From Actinomycetota bacterium (GTDB lineage Bacteria; Actinomycetota; Humimicrobiia; Humimicrobiales; Humimicrobiaceae), in contig JAQUMQ010000060.1 in assembly GCA_028718045.1 (NCBI GenBank), positions 1 through 7,794 of the forward strand: a stretch of DNA of 7,794 nucleotides, in the 5' to 3' direction. The notes beneath the pieces were generated by a model. That model saw only the letters and a list, made by a program, of their open reading frames with translations, did not search any database and was not told the DNA's origin. The first letter of the stretch is position 1; each line of letters opens with the position of its first letter. A program made the position numbers and the translations under genes. Positions 6,473 to 7,794 of this stretch are shown here, in pieces.

Positions 6473-6490
6473 TAAACGTAACTACGTTTA
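6473..6490. promoter_or_regulatory. 18-bp palindrome, candidate operator of the GGDEF gene
   Basis: TAAACGTAACTACGTTTA consists of 8-bp perfect inverted arms with a 2-bp centre. It lies 13 bp downstream of the GGDEF -10, covering about +8 to +25 of the transcript. Size, symmetry and position suit a dimeric repressor such as a TetR- or LacI-type protein. No regulator gene is visible nearby. Confidence 0.5.
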
Positions 6491-6503
6491 TTTATTTCAA
6501 AGA

Positions 6504-6532
6504 AATCTATCAGTACTATTGTTTATTGTCAA
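6504..6532 (-). promoter_or_regulatory. promoter for the GGDEF gene
   Basis: On the - strand a perfect -35 TTGACA (6532-6527) is followed by a 17-bp spacer ending in TGA, then TAGATT (6509-6504). The extended -10 TG compensates for a 4-of-6 hexamer. The start near 6497 gives a leader of about 160 nt. Confidence 0.65.
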
Positions 6533-6662
6533 TACTTTTTCTCTTTGAACTTACCATTTGACTTGCATGTATAAGCATTTAGGGATGGGTTTGATCATGT
6601 GTTTGGTTGACAAGGCAGGTTTACGCTTTTACTCTTTGACAATTTAATTCAAACAAAACGAT

Positions 6663-6715
6663 AAAAAAAATTAAAGGGATCGATTCTTAAATAAAAAATA
6701 AATCAACCCCTTTAA
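6663..6715 (-). terminator. Rho-independent terminator of the TrpB-like gene
   Basis: Read on the - strand, TTAAAGGG (6715-6708) pairs with CCCTTTAA (6678-6671), with a second short stem GATT/AATC inside. Eight Us follow (6670-6663). It lies about 170 nt after the TrpB-like stop, so that mRNA has an unusually long 3' untranslated region. The + orientation has no U tract. Confidence 0.88.
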
Positions 6716-6887
6716 ATATTCGAAATGACTTAAAGCTCATACACAAACATTAAGGAACAGCTTGCCTTGCTTTGTTTTTGTGATAAATTACAACTCCTTA
6801 ATTCTTCGGAATACCGATTTCGTTTTAATTGCAGATTTCAATTACATCTTATACATCTTTTAAAATAAAATTCTTTTTAACATGAAA

Positions 6888-7794
6888 CTATATATTTACT
6901 TTAGGTACTTTTTCCAAAGATTTTTTAATCATTTCTTCAGGATATTCATAATCTATAAGCTTTCCATCCATATACGCATCATATGCCGACATATCAAAAT
7001 GCCCGTGTCCGCTTAAATTAAACGCAATAACTTTCTTCTCTCCGGTTTTTTTGCATTGCAACGCTTCATCTATGACACATTTTATGGCATGACTTGATTC
7101 AGGTGCGGGAATTATGCCTTCTGCTTTCGCAAACATGATTGCAGCTTCAAAACATGCGTTTTGCGGATAAGCAACAGCTTCGATTAAACCTTCGTTATAT
7201 AGCATGCTTACTTGAGGAGACATTCCGTGATACCTCAAACCTCCCGCATGTATCGACGGCGGAATAAAATCATGGCCAAGAGTATACATCTTAACTATGG
7301 GAGCCATTTTTGCCGTATCGCCGTAATCAAATATATACTCTCCTTTGGTTAATGTTGGGCAAGACGTGGGTTCGACGGCAATCATTCTGATATTTTTGCC
7401 TTTTAACTTGTCAGGAATAAACGGAAACGTAAAACCTCCAAAATTGCTTCCGCCGCCAACGCAAGCAATTAAAATGTCGGGGGTTATTCCCATTTTTTCA
7501 AACTGTTTCTTCGTTTCAAGTCCAACGATTGTCTGGTGAAGGATGACATGATTTAAAACACTACCCAAGCTGTATTTTGCTTCTCCTCCGCTTTTGACTG
7601 CTTCTTCGACTGCTTCGCTTATAGCAAGCCCCAGACTTCCAGGTGAATTTGGATCCTGAGCCAACATCGCCTTGCCTGCATCTGTCAAATCAGACGGTGA
7701 AGCATGAACCTTACCGCCATACATTTTCATCATAATTTTTCTATATGGTTTTTGATTATAGCTTACTCTTACCATATATACCGTTACATCGATA
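6888..7794 (-). CDS. TrpB-like PLP-dependent enzyme (TrpB2 type), C-terminal part
   Basis: About 301 C-terminal residues are visible and the frame stays open through the right edge. The visible MVRVSYNQKPYRK corresponds to an internal segment of TrpB2 proteins, which run to about 450 residues, so the Met at 7775 is not the start. TrpB makes tryptophan from indole and serine, and the TrpB2 branch is often encoded away from trpA. Visible landmarks are ASPSDLT, the PLP phosphate-binding loop CVGGGSNFGG, EPTSCPTLTKG, the segment GLRYHG, PAPESSHA, and SGHGHFD near the C-terminus, in the place of the serine/glycine-rich loop that contacts the PLP ring. The PLP lysine lies in the missing N-terminal part. 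The reaction could be tryptophan synthesis from indole or a related beta-replacement. No other trp gene is in the window. The stop is TAG at 6888-6890, followed by a long 3' region and a strong terminator. Confidence 0.92.
   Translation of the reverse strand, partial: IDVTVYMVRVSYNQKPYRKIMMKMYGGKVHASPSDLTDAGKAMLAQDPNSPGSLGLAISEAVEEAVKSGGEAKYSLGSVLNHVILHQTIVGLETKKQFEKMGITPDILIACVGGGSNFGGFTFPFIPDKLKGKNIRMIAVEPTSCPTLTKGEYIFDYGDTAKMAPIVKMYTLGHDFIPPSIHAGGLRYHGMSPQVSMLYNEGLIEAVAYPQNACFEAAIMFAKAEGIIPAPESSHAIKCVIDEALQCKKTGEKKVIAFNLSGHGHFDMSAYDAYMDGKLIDYEYPEEMIKKSLEKVPKVNI

Larger units (their letters stand above)
6335..6887. other. about 550-bp gap between the TrpB-like and GGDEF genes
   Basis: The left part is the GGDEF leader, with a 9-bp direct repeat ATCCGTATA at 6369-6377 and 6456-6464, a palindrome at 6473-6490 and the promoter. 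A second TTGACA on the - strand (6434-6429) has no convincing -10. Positions 6533-6662 hold no feature that I can support. The TrpB-like terminator is at 6663-6715. Positions 6716-6887 form a 3' untranslated stretch with a weak hairpin, CACAAA (6742-6747) with TTTGTG (6777-6782). No tRNA or known RNA family is recognised. Confidence 0.6.

Noticed and set aside
6335..6497. c-di-GMP riboswitch in the GGDEF leader
   Set aside because: Neither the GEMM-I conserved segments nor a GEMM-II-like core can be found.
6567..6647. 26-codon + strand frame beginning MYKHLGMGLIMC
   Set aside because: It has no Shine-Dalgarno, no clear promoter, no recognisable protein and is short enough to occur by chance.
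6636..6665. + strand promoter TTGACA (6636-6641) with a downstream GATAAA
   Set aside because: The -10 is weak and no + strand gene follows; it would transcribe into the TrpB-like terminator region.
6801..6812. ATTC-TTCG-GAAT, a C(UUCG)G-type tetraloop hairpin on the + strand
   Set aside because: The stem is only 4 bp, there is no + transcript to carry it and no flanking pairing extends it.
7773..7775. ATG at 7775 as the start of the TrpB-like gene
   Set aside because: The frame stays open upstream to the window edge with family-like residues, and the Met aligns to an internal position of TrpB2 proteins.

Overview
The window is AT-rich (roughly one third G+C by eye). It looks like a chromosomal stretch from a low-GC, Clostridia-like Bacillota, or a relative with similar composition. 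The reasons are purine-rich Shine-Dalgarno sequences, sigma-A-type TTGACA/TATAAT promoters, U-tailed hairpin terminators, and the kinds of proteins encoded. These include a seven-transmembrane GGDEF protein of a type common in clostridia, a MepA-type MATE exporter and an NlpE-like lipoprotein. The taxonomic call is inference; no rRNA or other lineage marker is present.

Layout from left to right. Positions 3-188 hold the 3' end of an unidentified + strand gene. An AT-rich gap with an imperfect nested inverted repeat and a good promoter leads to a + strand gene for a small NlpE-like lipoprotein (415-786), closed by a clear terminator (800-854). The other four genes are on the - strand and converge on it: purL (900-3236), a MATE transporter (3500-4873), a membrane-anchored diguanylate cyclase (5177-6334), and the C-terminal two thirds of a TrpB-like PLP enzyme (6888 to beyond the right edge).

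The - strand genes are 260-550 bp apart. purL, MATE and GGDEF each have a recognisable promoter in their own upstream gap, and the TrpB-like gene has its own terminator. They therefore look like single-gene transcription units, not an operon, and I see no shared pathway. The roles are purine synthesis, small-molecule export, c-di-GMP signalling and tryptophan synthase-type chemistry. purL has no purS or purQ beside it in the window.

I find no mobile element, CRISPR array, tRNA or rRNA, and no convincing new multi-gene system. The most unusual material is regulatory: an 18-bp palindrome just downstream of the GGDEF promoter, a structured leader without a Shine-Dalgarno sequence before the MATE gene, an intergenic octamer ATATCGAC present three times, and an 11-bp inverted repeat at the predicted 5' end of the purL mRNA. 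Two proteins also depart from family motifs. The NlpE-like protein lacks the first Cys of the usual CxxC, and PurL has altered nucleotide-site motifs.
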